NCBI GenBank assembly: GCA_012295275.1
Contig: CM022665.1
Coordinates: 32,527,022 to 32,591,021 of the forward strand
DNA from: Chrysomallon squamiferum
Lineage: Eukaryota > Mollusca > Gastropoda > Neomphalida > Peltospiridae
Length of the DNA stretch: 64,000 bases
Direction: 5' to 3'
Each line of letters opens with the position of its first letter. Position 1 is the stretch's first letter. Shown here in pieces: positions 38,760 through 51,048 of this stretch. The notes under the pieces are model-generated. The model ran no database searches. It saw only the letters and a program-made list of their open reading frames with translations, and was not told the origin of the DNA. A program made the translations under genes and the position numbers.

Positions 38760-38797
<38 letters not shown>
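38563..38797. repeat. Compound repeat: T run, A run, AAAT, TAC, AAT, AAAT, AAAC, AAAT
   Basis: A T run is followed directly by an A run (possible hairpin), then by successive blocks of AAAT, CTA, AAT, AAAT and AAAC units with a final AAAT block. The last four-base blocks interconvert by single changes, suggesting slippage and point mutation of one ancestral array. Confidence 0.9.
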
Positions 38798-38799
<2 letters not shown>

Positions 38800-38884
38800 T
38801 TGTTGTGAAGAAAATACTTAATTCAATCTTCAAAAAACTATTCGATCCTGCGATATGTGATTCCTAGGGGACTGAATTTACAGA

Positions 38885-39472
38885 GTGAAATGTTGTATAA
38901 GTGAATGTTGGTATCAGAAAGTTACGTGGTGGCGAGCATTTGCTGAATACGGACAGTGTAACATATTCAGCGCTTTGTGCGTGGTTTATAATATGGGATT
39001 ATGGTTTTTAAGACGCGGACAAAGCCACAACTCAAGTTCATACAGCAGTGACATAATTTATTGGTTCGCTGTTTATGCAGCTATACAGTGGGAGTGAATG
39101 GGGAAATTCTCAAAGTGTAATCAAAAGTTAACATCACAAAGCCTGCCAGCGGAGAGATTTGGAGTTTTTAACCACGCAGGTTTTCTTGTCACACGGGCAC
39201 CCTTTGGTGTTGAGGGCGAACGACTGTACCGTGATGAACACGTACAGAAGTTTATGTTATTTATGTTGAAAGATCTTGTAACCCTTCTTTTCATACATGG
39301 TTTATGTTATTGTGTAGTCTCGACACAACGTGACAGAACTCGGGTGTATGCAAGGGTCGAAATTAATGTATGTGTTTTTGGTGGATTTTTCTTTCTTTCG
39401 TTGTTCTGTTCATTAGAAACCGACGATCTAAATATCAGCTGGTCTCAGATAAAGAGAGAATTGTGCTATTAA
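38885..39472 (+). other. Long + frame interrupted by one TGA, function unknown
   Basis: The frame is open from 38885 to a TGA at 39095-39097, then from an ATG at 39098 to 39472 (124 codons), all in the same frame. The sequence is non-repetitive and more GC-balanced than its flanks. The downstream part begins KFSKCNQKLTSQSLPAERFG and has a hydrophobic C-terminal third. I recognise no domain. It could be a degraded coding sequence or a chance frame in a conserved island. Confidence 0.2.
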
Positions 39473-41198
39473 ATTTATATCTTTAAATGAGTTTTTATTT
39501 TATTATTATTATTTTTTTATTATTATTTGTTCTTGTTGTTGTTTATGATGACGATGATGATGTTACTGTTTAATTAATTTTTTATAAAATATACTCGGCT
39601 AATATTCAGTTCCTTTCTTTCTTCTTTCCAATGTTTGGTCTTATTCATTTCTTCGTTCTAAAATAATTATTTCTGAAAATGTATAGATACCTGCCCTCCT
39701 TTTCTGGTAACTAAAATGTTGATTTTCTTTATTATTTTTCTGCCGTATGAAATATGTGAATGTTTTTATTCGTGTACAACTGTCCCTCTTTGTTCCGCGA
39801 TTTATACATTTCCTACCTTTTGTTAAACACGTATGAGCTAATTTGTGTGTTTGTGTCAGAGAAAGAGAACGAGAGAGAGAGATGTATATGTATCGAGATA
39901 TAATTAATAATTAAATTTTCTTCACTTTTCTCAAGATTCATCTCTTTCTTCGTAGAAGTTAAAACAAAGCCGCAGTTATCATTTATTTATTTCGCTTATC
40001 GGGATTTGCCGAACTACCAGGTGTGCGAGCTTCGGAAATATCCGTCAGCACGTGCCTCTGCTTTCAAAGTGGGAAAATAAGATCCTTTGTTATTTTGACT
40101 CGTCTCAATGCCACATATTCTTTAGAAGTATCCGATATGTACCACATATATAAAGATTCTAGTGAATTCGTTTATTTATAATGAAATGATAACATAACTT
40201 ATGTTGTAATCCTCAGTAGAGACGGTGTATGATACGTGAAGCTTGTGTGGCAGACGAGAACAGAGTTAGTCTACGGACAAGCTGAAGAACACTTTCATTC
40301 ACTGAGGATTCAAGCAAATGTGTCCTGGTTACAGCTCGAGAGTTTCGGCTGAGTATCTAAGTTAGTATTACGTACAACAACAACAAACAATACTTACGAT
40401 GACGTGTGGAATAGATTAATATAAATTATATGGCAGTAGTACATTTTTTAAATCTATATCGATGACATTTTGGTTAGAACTGCTCTAACTTTAAGAAAAT
40501 AATGAAACTTAGAGAAAACCCTAACATATCATGTGCTAAACAGTTGAATACGTATATATATATGGGTAATATATAACTGTAGATAATGTAAAAATGAATC
40601 ATATTAAATATCATAGAATAACGTATTTACAAACGGAAGCTGTGTTTTACATCTATAAAATTTATTCCTATAAGGCTGTAATCTCTCCCCTTAAATCTGA
40701 ACGTTAAGCTACTGATGACGCTTTCAAATATTCATAGACAGGAAGCGTGATATGTTATAGAGTTCACTAAGTAAATAGGGAATGCATGTAAATTTCCTCT
40801 TCACCTATATCTTAATGTAATGTTAGACAGTTTGGTATATTACAGTATCTAAATATTTATTATTATGAACTTAGTATTACCCTCACGAATTAAAATAAAG
40901 GCCGGGACAATTCTGTGGAATGACAGAGGATGACTGAGCCAAAAACAAATGACGGATTACACACCAGTGATTAATTACGATAGTATTTCTGTAGGTGATT
41001 AATATATCTGTGTGTACGTCTATGTGTGTGCGTGTTCGTATGTATATAAGTGTATATGCATATATATTCGTATGCGTTTGTGTTTATGTGTGTATGTATT
41101 TGTATATAAATGTGTGTGTGTATGCATATATATATACGTATGCGCGTGTGTGTATATTTGTGTGTATGTTTGTGTGTACGTTTCAAATCTTTCGTTGT
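39473..41198. other. Intergenic, with a TG/TATG-rich stretch
   Basis: Unique sequence to 40980, then about 41000-41190 of impure TG, TATA and TATG units. Frames over the latter are Cys/Val/Tyr artefacts. Confidence 0.5.
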
Positions 41199-41200
41199 AG

Positions 41201-41242
<42 letters not shown>
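41199..41242. repeat. (ATT)n microsatellite
   Basis: About 14 ATT units. Confidence 0.95.
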
Positions 41243-41818
41243 GTTATTATATTTATTTAGTCAGCATACTAAGTCATGTGTGACGGTAAATACACGCAAG
41301 ACACATGATCTGAAGTCAGACAGTTTTTAAAGTAAAAGAAAATGGCTGCAGGGTATGTTCTAGAAAGAGAGAGAGGTTACGTTAATGTGACGAGTTATAT
41401 GTATTTATGTATGAGACTTATGAGCCAGAACAGTTTGAGCCGGGAGGAAAATTCCTTAATAAATTACTTTCTTCATTGCTCTGTGTAACAACCTAGTGCA
41501 TCCAGATATAAGCGTTATTTTAATGCTGGCGCGTGTTAATTTGATGCTATGACTGATAGCAGGCATCCGACATATAACCGTTGAAGCATGTCTTTCTTGT
41601 CTTGTGCACAACATATGACTTTGTTAGAGAGTTCTCTCCAAAGAAATGATAGTTATTTCCCTGTGTTTCTGTTTTATTCTCTCTTTCTCTTTGTATCTGT
41701 CCATCACTCCTTCCGTGATTTTTTTTTTTTTTTTAACTAAATGTACGTGTGCACATCTCTTTCTCTTTTTCTCTTCTGGTTCAGTATCTTTCTCTCAGAG
41801 TAAGTGAGATATAGCCTG

Positions 41819-41819
<1 letters not shown>
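41243..41819. other. Intergenic
   Basis: Unique AT-rich sequence with a T run near 41719-41734. No gene. Confidence 0.45.

Positions 41820-41865
<46 letters not shown>
41820..41865. repeat. (AC)n microsatellite, 23 units
   Basis: Pure AC tract followed by ATATAT. Confidence 0.95.
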
Positions 41866-41870
<5 letters not shown>

Positions 41871-42958
41871 GGTGATTTTCAGAAATGAAAATTATAATAA
41901 ATAAAAGAAGTGCGAGTACGACAATCAGTGAGTGAATTGGAGATCTCTGTAAAAGTTTTAAAAATTATCTGTCTAATTATTTTTAATTTATTCGTTGCGA
42001 GTATATGTCTAAATCTGTTTATAATTACAAGATATTAAAACAGATCGATAAATGGTCCAGAAGATGTACATTCATTATCAGCCCGTTCTGTAATAGGTTA
42101 TTTATATTAATTCCGTCTTTTCTCCAGACCACTGAAAGCATTACGATATTTTTTACTTACTTTCAGACAATGATAAACTGAAATGAAAGGAGTACTGCCG
42201 TTTACATAATGTGTTTCACTTTGTCATTTCCTCAAGGCTTTCGTCACCTGCACCTGTCCTTCGTGTGGTCGCTTTTAATTCCACATTCCTGAAAGACGAC
42301 TTTAAACGAATACCTTTCATTACTACACTTTGGTCTTTAAAGCGAGCGACTTGGGTAAAAATACAGAAGCTCCACCAAAAATCTGATATTTACGTAGAAA
42401 TTTCGAGAAGGTTGAATGCTTCTCTGAGGGTTTGAGACACAGAAACATAAAAGAAATGTTTCGCATCTGTGAGTTACAACATCATCTGTCTGACGTCTGC
42501 AGTCTCTCTTGGTGGGTGCGATCGAGACAGGTGTGTCTCACTCCACCCACGCGTGTCACACCCCAGACAACTCGACAACTTCCAGTATTTGAAAAGATAT
42601 TCGAAAGTTCCTGTCCTTATGGATGGTAATATATAAATGTAATACGTTATCTATCATTTAAAAGACGATACTTTCACTTTATATAGATTAAGAATTTAGC
42701 TCACTAGTCAGATAGAAGGAACTTTGAAATTTTAGGTTTATTTATATTATGCATATATATATATTTTTTCTATCTTTCTGCTGTTTTGCTTATATATGTG
42801 TGTATATATAAGTATGAATAAAATTCTCACTCTATACGTATGTATGTGTGTTTGTCTGTGTGTCTGTCTGCCTGCCTGCCTGTCTGCTAGTTTTCTGTCT
42901 GCTATTACATACAGACAAGCACAACTGCATTCCACGATTAAATTCTTTATTATTTATT

Positions 42959-42966
<8 letters not shown>
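41866..42966. other. Intergenic with a GC-balanced block
   Basis: Bases 42211-42630 are non-repetitive and open in places, but the translations are unrecognised. The block contains AGGTGTGT at 42529-42536 and GTCACACC at 42555-42562, an inverted pair of T-box-like half sites. CTGC/CTGT repeats lie at 42855-42890. Confidence 0.35.
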
Positions 42967-43030
<64 letters not shown>

Positions 43031-43031
43031 T
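42967..43031. repeat. (TTA)n microsatellite, about 21 units
   Basis: Pure trinucleotide tract preceded by TTTA units. Confidence 0.95.
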
Positions 43032-43034
43032 TTA

Positions 43035-43150
43035 ATTAGTTCACAATGAAAAAGTGGTACAATTGCATTAGTTATTGATTTTAAGCCTTTGAGGATAGCG
43101 GGTTCGGAACTAGCTAAAGATTATTTTACTACAATTCTTGGTGAGGCCTA
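43035..43150 (+). mobile_element. Possible tRNA-derived SINE relic
   Basis: AGTGGTACAATTGC (about 43053-43066) resembles a SINE A box. About 35 bases later GCGGGTTCGGAACT (about 43098-43111) resembles a B box. The body is not one I recognise, and this may be chance. Confidence 0.2.
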
Positions 43151-44185
43151 ATACATATATCGCATATTTCTCTACGTTTTACTTTGTGCTCATTTTTACT
43201 GGCTAGTTTGTAGCAATGTTTAGGAAGACAGTCGTGTCTGAACCTTTAGTGCTTGTAATAGTTTTAACGTGGTCGATGAATCACCTGATCTACCTTCACC
43301 AAATGTCGATTTATAGATTAAAAAGCGTTTCGCAGTTGTGTAGTAAGCCTTATTTTAATATCATTTTCATTTCCATAGCTTGGTTGGCTGGATATAAGAA
43401 TTATGAAACATTCTAAACAAACTTGTCTAGCTTCATCAGTCTGGAGTCCAGTAAAATCCTTCTGAAACATCTTTACAAGTTTATAATTTTTCTTTTCTTT
43501 TGGAGTATTATGTGTTATCATCAAAATCAAATTTTTTTAAATACACGATATTTTAAATGCTACTTCTAATTCAAAATATAGTATTGTGACTTAAGCAACA
43601 GTTTATCGTGCAGGGTCTCAGATAAACATTATCTTATCAAAGGTAATAATATTTTACATACAGATCAGGACTGCTAGAACATAGTTTTCTATGCAGAATT
43701 TTTTTTTTTTTTTAATTACTTCATTATGTACGTAACAAAATATTCGATACCGCGTCTTTTCATACTAGAAAGATAAAACAGTTGACCTTCTGCGGTGAGT
43801 TTTAAGGTTAATATCTTTTGATGTTTGATGTTTGACTGCCATTTCGGACATTAAAAGAAAAGAAAAAACTAGGTAATGATAGAAAATGATTAAACGATGC
43901 AGTAAGTCAGAACACCTGGTAATTCAATATGTCGTGTGTCTGTGCATAGCAATTAAAAATAAATCAGTTCTTTATTCCTTGGACGTCTGCACCAATCAAG
44001 GTCACAACATCTTGTTCTGATCACAACATAAAATACTCGACTTGTCCTTGATTTTTTGTTCTTTCATAATCTCTGTGCTGTGTAAACATAAACGTACGAA
44101 AATGTTTTATAACAAAAATAAAAAATAAAAAATGTATAGCATTTATAATTTAATACCGTTGTAGTAACATATATGTATATATATA
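43151..44185. other. Intergenic
   Basis: AT-rich unique sequence with a T run near 43699-43714. No gene recognised. Confidence 0.45.
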
Positions 44186-44219
44186 TATATGTATCTATAT
44201 ACATATATAGATACATATA
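44186..44219. repeat. Perfect palindrome, 15-bp arms, 4-base spacer
   Basis: The left arm 44186-44200 (ending TATGTATCTATAT) pairs with the right arm 44205-44219 (starting ATATAGATACATA) around ACAT. It lies next to a TA-rich tract and is a likely cruciform-forming site. Confidence 0.9.
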
Positions 44220-44240
44220 AATTGGGTATCTTTTATGGTC

Positions 44241-44268
44241 TATTTTTTTTTTTTTTTTTTTTTTTTTA
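44241..44268. repeat. Poly(T) run
   Basis: About 27 T, shortly before TTG/TTA trinucleotides (44285-44320). Confidence 0.85.
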
Positions 44269-44329
44269 TATAGCGTATCTGGTATTGTTGTTGTTGTTGC
44301 TGTTATTATTATTATTATCATTTTAAACT

Positions 44330-45402
44330 TATTTATATATATTATTATATATTAGTTTTCACTACTAGTATTTTATAGCTAATTTTTATTTATATGATAT
44401 ATTAAAATACCAGTGAGTTTTTATTTATTTACTTTTTTTATTTACATTATTTTGTATAATAGGGTATATATTTGTTTTAGTGTTCTTGTGTTAGTGTTCT
44501 TCTATTTTTAATTTTGAAGGTTTTGGGGTTTTTTTTTCACTGTCGATCCTTCATTTCAACGATTAATAGTGGAGAGAAAATACAAAAGTCTGGGCAATCG
44601 CGAATGTAAACATTAACCTTAAAATTTACCGAAACATTAAACTTTAGTACACATAACATATATAAATCAGTAACATACTAATTTAACAACACTATACAGA
44701 TATAAAAAGAAAATGTCAGACAGTATATGTAAAGAAAACTTTACAGTAGAAAACAATGTAGGCTATGTTGAGTGAAGTTTGTTAGGTTAGAATGGTTACA
44801 GATGCAACTGTAAAATGTACTTTTACCTTGACTGTAGTTGCCGTATAGTGGGTCATACAGGTAATATTTCAAGTGAGTACTGGCGGTAAGTTAAAATTTT
44901 GCGATTTTTCCGGATTTGTTTTTAATTTTTATCTGTTTTCTACAGTATAATATGTTTGTTTATTTTGTACAGTATATATGGGTATGTTTTAAATTTTTAT
45001 TTATTTTAACATAATACAGATATACCTATCTACCTTCACACACGCACGCACACACACACACACACACTCACACGTACAGACACATACACACAGAAATTTT
45101 ATTTTATTACCATTTTCAGATCTTATGAATATCTCACTTGTACATGTTGTGCATACATATACAGTTTCTTTCTCCTTTCTTAAATCTGTTTCTCAGTTCT
45201 GATTACGAACAGCTTCAAAATACTTTACTGCCAATTTCCACTGTCTCATACACACGTTGCAATCACTGTAATTCATCTCTCTACAACAGACATGAACCAG
45301 CTTAGAATCTTTCCTCTCTCTCGTTTTCGGTGGCTATTATCCCCTCCACTACCTGTTGAAAATTAGGCGTTATCATATTACACAGGCTGTAAAAATGTGC
45401 AG
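44330..45402. other. Intergenic
   Basis: AT-rich sequence with an impure CA tract at about 45038-45095. No gene. Confidence 0.45.
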
Positions 45403-45672
45403 ATGTCAGTGACAAGAAGCCGGCAGAACAGACAAGACAATACATGGGTACCCGAAGCACCACTCTTTCACCACCCACCCACCTTTCGTGCCGCCGGTTA
45501 TGGGATTCTAAATATTCCAGCTGAATTGATTTCTTATGTTAGACCATTCTGTGGTGTTGGTTCGTTTGTGATTTACTGGGCTCTCGTTCGGCTTGTGCAC
45601 GACTCGGCTTTCGTTATCGTTTTGCACTCCGCTTGCCGGTATCTTTTTTCCACTACCGTCTTGGAAAATTAA
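45403..45672 (+). CDS. Unrecognised 89-codon ORF, doubtful
   Basis: The frame starts at ATG 45403 in a GC-balanced block. The translation has no signal, domain or motif known to me. There is no neighbouring exon evidence, so it may be a fortuitous frame in a conserved non-coding block. Confidence 0.12.
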   Translation: MSVTRSRQNRQDNTWVPEAPLFHHPPTFRAAGYGILNIPAELISYVRPFCGVGSFVIYWALVRLVHDSAFVIVLHSACRYLFSTTVLEN

Positions 45673-46080
45673 TAGCGACGACTAACCCTACTTGTGTGTG
45701 TCACACATGCCGGGTGTAGAGTTTACAAGAGATTTTCACCGCTGTATGCTTCAATATGGTCGAAGTACTAGGGTTTCAGTTAACGATAGTTCGTTATAAC
45801 GGGTGAATGCTTTGTTGTTCCTTGAAGCGTATTGTTGTGCGTGTATCCGTTCAAGCTGCTAAGCACGTTCTCGTGGACTCGTAGATAAGGAGTCAAGATT
45901 TGTTTGCTCTTCGCTATTAGAATGTTAGTTAGAGTCCACGCTTCAAAAGAAAGGAATAGTTTCTTAACCTCTGCCTTGAGGTTATGGTTAATAATTGTCT
46001 TCATCTTGGTTTTTATTATAATTATTATGTTTAGGGTTTTTGTAATTGTTATTGTTGTTGTTGCTGTTGTTATTTAGGAC

Positions 46081-46083
<3 letters not shown>

Positions 46084-46140
<57 letters not shown>

Positions 46141-46141
46141 T
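46084..46141. repeat. (ATT)n microsatellite, about 19 units
   Basis: Pure ATT tract followed by T-rich sequence to about 46190. Confidence 0.95.
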
Positions 46142-46189
46142 TCTTTTCTTTATTTTATTTTATTTTTTTTTCTTTATTTACTTATGTTT

Positions 46190-48377
46190 GTGCATATATT
46201 TGTTATAGACTGGTTATTTTAATGACTCACTGAATTAAAGAGAAAAATTTATTACCAAATGAAATATTAATTTGATATCAAGTTTAAGTTAATTCCTCCG
46301 CATATGAAATCTTTCGTTTATAAGTGACATATGCATGATAACCGTCATACTTATGTTAATATATATATATATGTGCATGCCACATATGCTAAACTTTTTC
46401 TTGGCAGCAAGTTTCCTTTTTGCATATACTTAAAAATATTGTTACAAGAGAAGGTCTAATTATGTAGATTTGCTTACGAGTTGTAATCCCATCTTAAAAC
46501 GGCTGAATGACGGCTGCTGCTTCTCACTGTCGACAAATAACGCATAAAGATGTCTTGCTGATTGATTTGTCAAGACTTCTGCGAAGACCAAGTTAGTTTT
46601 TATCGCAATAATCGTATCTGAATACGTCTGTGTTTGAAGTTAGGATATTTTATATGTCGTGCAATGCAACTTAACGGATCTAAATCAAAGGTCTCAATGG
46701 ACACATTTTTATATGAGTGTTTAAGCCAATAATACACTTGTGCTAGTTGCTAATACATAGATGTATCGTGTAGTCATGTTTACAGTCTTTCTTTTTCTTC
46801 GACGTAATTCACGCACGCACGTCGAATAATTATTTTATCTCATTAACACATACCTACATATGTTTCCCATTGATCTTTCACATTCAGATCTGTGTATCTC
46901 TATATCCGTATGTTTGTCTATCCGACACACACACACCTTTATCATCTCTATATTTGTCTGTGTCAAAACCGGATATGAATACTATTTAATATTTTTCTAA
47001 TATTTAACATAATAACTGTTAAAAGTGAGTCCGTGGATTATAAAGATTCTAATAGTTAAATAAATTTGCATATGTTAATGTGTATTGCCAGTTCACTGAA
47101 CGTGTATCAAAAATGCTTTACGCGTTATTGCTATCTATACGGTGTAAACCGCTGAATGTGTCTGTGTCTTAACATATATAAACAGCAGACTAACATCAAA
47201 CAAAGGTCACGCTAAATTTCTAAAACTCTTAATAATTTTACGCCGGGAATCATCAAAGGGATAAAATCTGATTTAATTATATCCATGTACGAATAATTAC
47301 CTTTATTTTCTCTAATTCTCTTTAATGACGGGAGGCTGATGTAAGGACAGGGAAAGTGATACTCTTGTCTGCTTGTTGTTGGCAGTCATTTTGGATTGGC
47401 TCGACTTGGTCAAGTTACAGAGCTGTAAAGCAGAAGTCGTTATCTAAACATTTTAAAAATATATATCACAAGAATTGTTAATTTATAGTTTGTATCTGAT
47501 TTTCTTTTTGTAAGTTTCACATTACTGAAATGTAAGCATGTTAATTTTACTCGGTTTTTTAGGTATTGGGATACTAACTTAAGTAATTCACTGTTATGAC
47601 ATAATATTTAGTTTCATTATCAAGTACAAACTATCATGTAATACGCGTGTTACAATGCAATATTTATTAATATTATTTGTGTGTGTGAGTGTATGTGTGT
47701 GTGCGCGCGCGCCTTTGTGTGTGTGTGTGTGTGATAGTCTTTTGTTTTCTTTACGTACCTAAAATAATACAACTCGCGCAAAGATGTATTTAATTATTTA
47801 ATTTCCAAAACTGTAAATTTCAGCTTGACAGAATTTATTTTCTAATGAAGACTAGTTTTGAATTATACTAAAATAAGTTAATATAGTTTATATATTTGTA
47901 TGATTAATAAACACATTTTGCATAATTTAAAAAAAAATAGAAAGTTTTTAATTTTTTTTTTTTTATATATATTAAAACAAAATGAAATTACTATTTAAAC
48001 ATATGTACATATGAAATAAACCAGATGACGTTCTCACGAACCATTTAGGGGTGGGGGGAAATCATTTCTGTGTGCATAATAAATACATAAACTGTTTCAA
48101 ATTATATATACATATACATCTGAACTATCAGTTCTCTGGCAAGCAGCTGACTTAATTTGTATTCTGTCTGTCCGACTTGGTATATGCGTATTTATGGTGT
48201 ATATATGTATGTGTATGTGTATATATTAATGTATATATATGTGTGTTTTTCTGTGGCAGGTATGGCTGAGTATGTACGTACGTACATGTGTATGTATGTA
48301 TATGTATGAATCTATGCATAGACTGGTAGATGTAATACAATTATGTATGTATGTTTGTAGATTTTAAGTCTTATTGT
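46190..48377. other. Intergenic
   Basis: AT-rich unique sequence with impure TG (47685-47733, including a GCGCGCGC segment at about 47702-47711) and TATG/TATA stretches (48175-48310). No gene. Confidence 0.45.
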
Positions 48378-48379
48378 TG

Positions 48380-48459
<80 letters not shown>

Positions 48460-48467
48460 ATTATTAT
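48378..48467. repeat. (ATT)n joined to (GTT)n
   Basis: About 14 ATT units change to about 13 GTT units, then ATT again. The minus strand reads as poly-Asn across both blocks because AAT and AAC both encode Asn, so this is not a gene. Confidence 0.95.
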
Positions 48468-50540
48468 AGTTTGAAACTGAAGCATATCTCCTACTGCGAC
48501 ATGAACCTATTTCTTTCACGTCCAGGTTGAGATAATTACAACAGGACGCCAACGCGTGTTGTCGATAGATGAACACTAAGTTATTTCATTCTGCATTGCT
48601 GTTGATGCTTTACTGGCGAGGAAGAAAGAGGTCGCTATACAAGAGCAGGTCAATATTAACACTCGGAGCTGACTGTAACATCAAAGAGACCAAACTGTCT
48701 ACTCAAGTAGCCAAAAAAGGATGTATATATTATGTAAATGTTGGTTACACAAGATATATCGCGTTTTTTACACTGCCTGTAACTCGCTAAGTAGTTTATG
48801 TGTCAACTTAATTTCCTGCTTCTCTTTAAATAAAAGAGAACTGAGATTAAAGAAAGAAAACGTAGTCAGAAAGAGGAGTTCAAACTTAAAGGGGTGAAAA
48901 GACGGTTGTAAATACTAATAGCCGAAAATAATTGTAAGAAACATAAAGAACTATTCTTTTTAATATGTATTCCAAATTATATTTAAAAATGAGGTTGTAC
49001 TTTAAGTCAATAATAAAAATGCATCTGTGCGTACATGAAAGCACATACATACACAGACATATTTATATACATACTTACAGATATAGGTAGCTGTAAATAT
49101 ATAATTTGTAAATACCTGTATTGTAAACATAAATTAGGCAACGTATTGTATGTAACAGTATCTATATATGTATGTACCTATATGTCTGTGTGGGAATACA
49201 TTTACCATTGACTTATATACTTCGGTATTTTTATATATAAAGATAAAATTCAATTTTATAATAACCAAGTTAGCAATATTAAAACACACGTACATACACA
49301 CACGCAAACCGATATAGGCAAATGAACACACACACCTACAACACACACGTACACAAAATACTTTACGGATCGACTATAAAAATTTTCCTTTTTAAAAAAT
49401 AAAAATAAATAAATAAAATAAAATAAAATAATAAAATAAAGTAACTTATTTATACAGCTCACAAGACTATACTAAATGAAACCTCGCACTTCAAAAATAT
49501 TCCCACATATCTGAAAAAAGAAACACACCACAGGTGATCTATTGCAGAAAATGTCAGTTTCAGTTTTCACAGCTGACAGTTTACAAAATCTGATCACTTT
49601 CCTCTTTTTTATTTCTTTTCAATTTGTAAACTACACAAAGCCTCTGATTGACTAGTCTTCTACATACAGTATTACCACTGCTCAAAGCGGCTAGATCGGA
49701 CCATATAAATATTAGCTCGTTTTTTCTTCTTCTTGCAAATACTCATACAACCACCCTCGCCGTTACCAACTTCTGACGCCTGCCCCCTCCCCGTCTTCTC
49801 CAGTGTCTCTTTCTGGATTGAACAAGTTACACGTTAAATGCGACGGGCCTGGGTATGAGCACGCTTGGTCACCCTATAAGGGTATCATTATGCCTCGATA
49901 CAACCGATAAGCCGGGTCGGTTAGGATAAAACACATTCTATTTACTTCAAAAGAAAGTCTGGTTGACCGGTCTGTCGAGGTGACAGCATCTCTTAACACT
50001 GGGATCTCTATCAGTTTATGTTTCTACGCTTATTGTTTAAAAAAAAAAATAAAAAAAATCAGAAGAAGAAGAATAAAACGGAGAGAAGGTGAAAAAAAAA
50101 AAAAAAATTAAAAAAAAAAAAAAGCTCATGTTATATTTTGGTAGCACACGTGGGGTATTTTATAGCAAAATTTGTGAACACCCTAGTTTTCGATTTTGTA
50201 CCTTGATAATATGACGCTCAACAATAAAATGTGCATGACTGCTCCGTAATAATAAAAGCAGGTTGTTGTGATTGTCGAAACTGATGGCAAAAAGGAGGAA
50301 TAAAGAAGAGAAAAACACAAAGGAAAAATAAAACTCAAATAACTACATACAAATCCATTATCTTCAATCAAAAAGCATTGGCTTGAAGCGGACGTCTTCT
50401 GAATTCTAAATGCTGTTAGTGCTACTGTGTTTTTGTAAATGTGTATGTGTGTCCGTGTGAGAGACAGACAAAGACAGATGAAGAGATAGACAGTCCAAGA
50501 CATGGAGAGAGGCAGGCACGTTATTCGAAACATTGTTATT
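48468..50540. other. Downstream flank of the Frizzled gene
   Basis: No gene recognised. It contains CA-rich (49285-49350), AAAT/AAAAT (49396-49440) and A-rich (50039-50125) stretches and a GC-balanced block at 49740-49990. Any long 3' UTR of the Frizzled transcript would run into this region. Confidence 0.4.
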
Positions 50541-50547
50541 ATTAACA

Positions 50548-50553
50548 TTTAAT
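50548..50553 (-). terminator. Possible polyadenylation signal (ATTAAA) for the Frizzled mRNA
   Basis: The + strand TTTAAT reads ATTAAA on the gene strand, about 500 bases past the stop codon. Such hexamers are frequent in AT-rich DNA, and other variants lie nearby. Confidence 0.2.
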
Positions 50554-50889
50554 ATTCTTGGTATAACTTAATAAGCAAAATCAATTAATCAACCCGTATT
50601 ACATACAATACCTTATAAACATTAAACAAAAAGGCTTAAAATATAGTACTTTTATAATATTTCAAATGAAAAAAATTTTGCAAACTTGAACACATAAAGA
50701 AAAATAGTAATATTCAAAACTTCCATTCATACTTCGAAGTCTGGTATAAAATTTCAAACACTTTAGCCATTTTGCCCGAATATCAGGCTTATAAAACAGT
50801 CACAGCAAATATGAATCAAGTTTGTTTCATATCAAAATTATCTACACATTCAACGTTACAAAATGATGCACTATTATCAAGAACGTAAC

Positions 50890-50890
<1 letters not shown>

Positions 50891-50931
<41 letters not shown>
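50891..50931. repeat. (AAT)n microsatellite in the presumed 3' UTR
   Basis: About 14 units located about 120 bases past the Frizzled stop. It would be transcribed as a (AUU)n tract. Confidence 0.95.
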
Positions 50932-50934
<3 letters not shown>

Positions 50935-51048
50935 TTTAGATAATGGGCACTTGAGGAAATTTCATTGAAACTACCAGTCAGATATATATGCAGTATCCTG
51001 CATAAGAAACATGATGAACGTATTATAGGCATGATTAGTTGTAACACT

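Noticed and set aside
48364-48576. Poly-asparagine protein on the minus strand
   Set aside because: ATT and GTT microsatellites read as Asn on the complement.
50183-50548. 121-codon minus frame downstream of Frizzled
   Set aside because: It lies in the probable 3' UTR, has no domain and is Leu/Ser/Cys-rich from AT-rich DNA.
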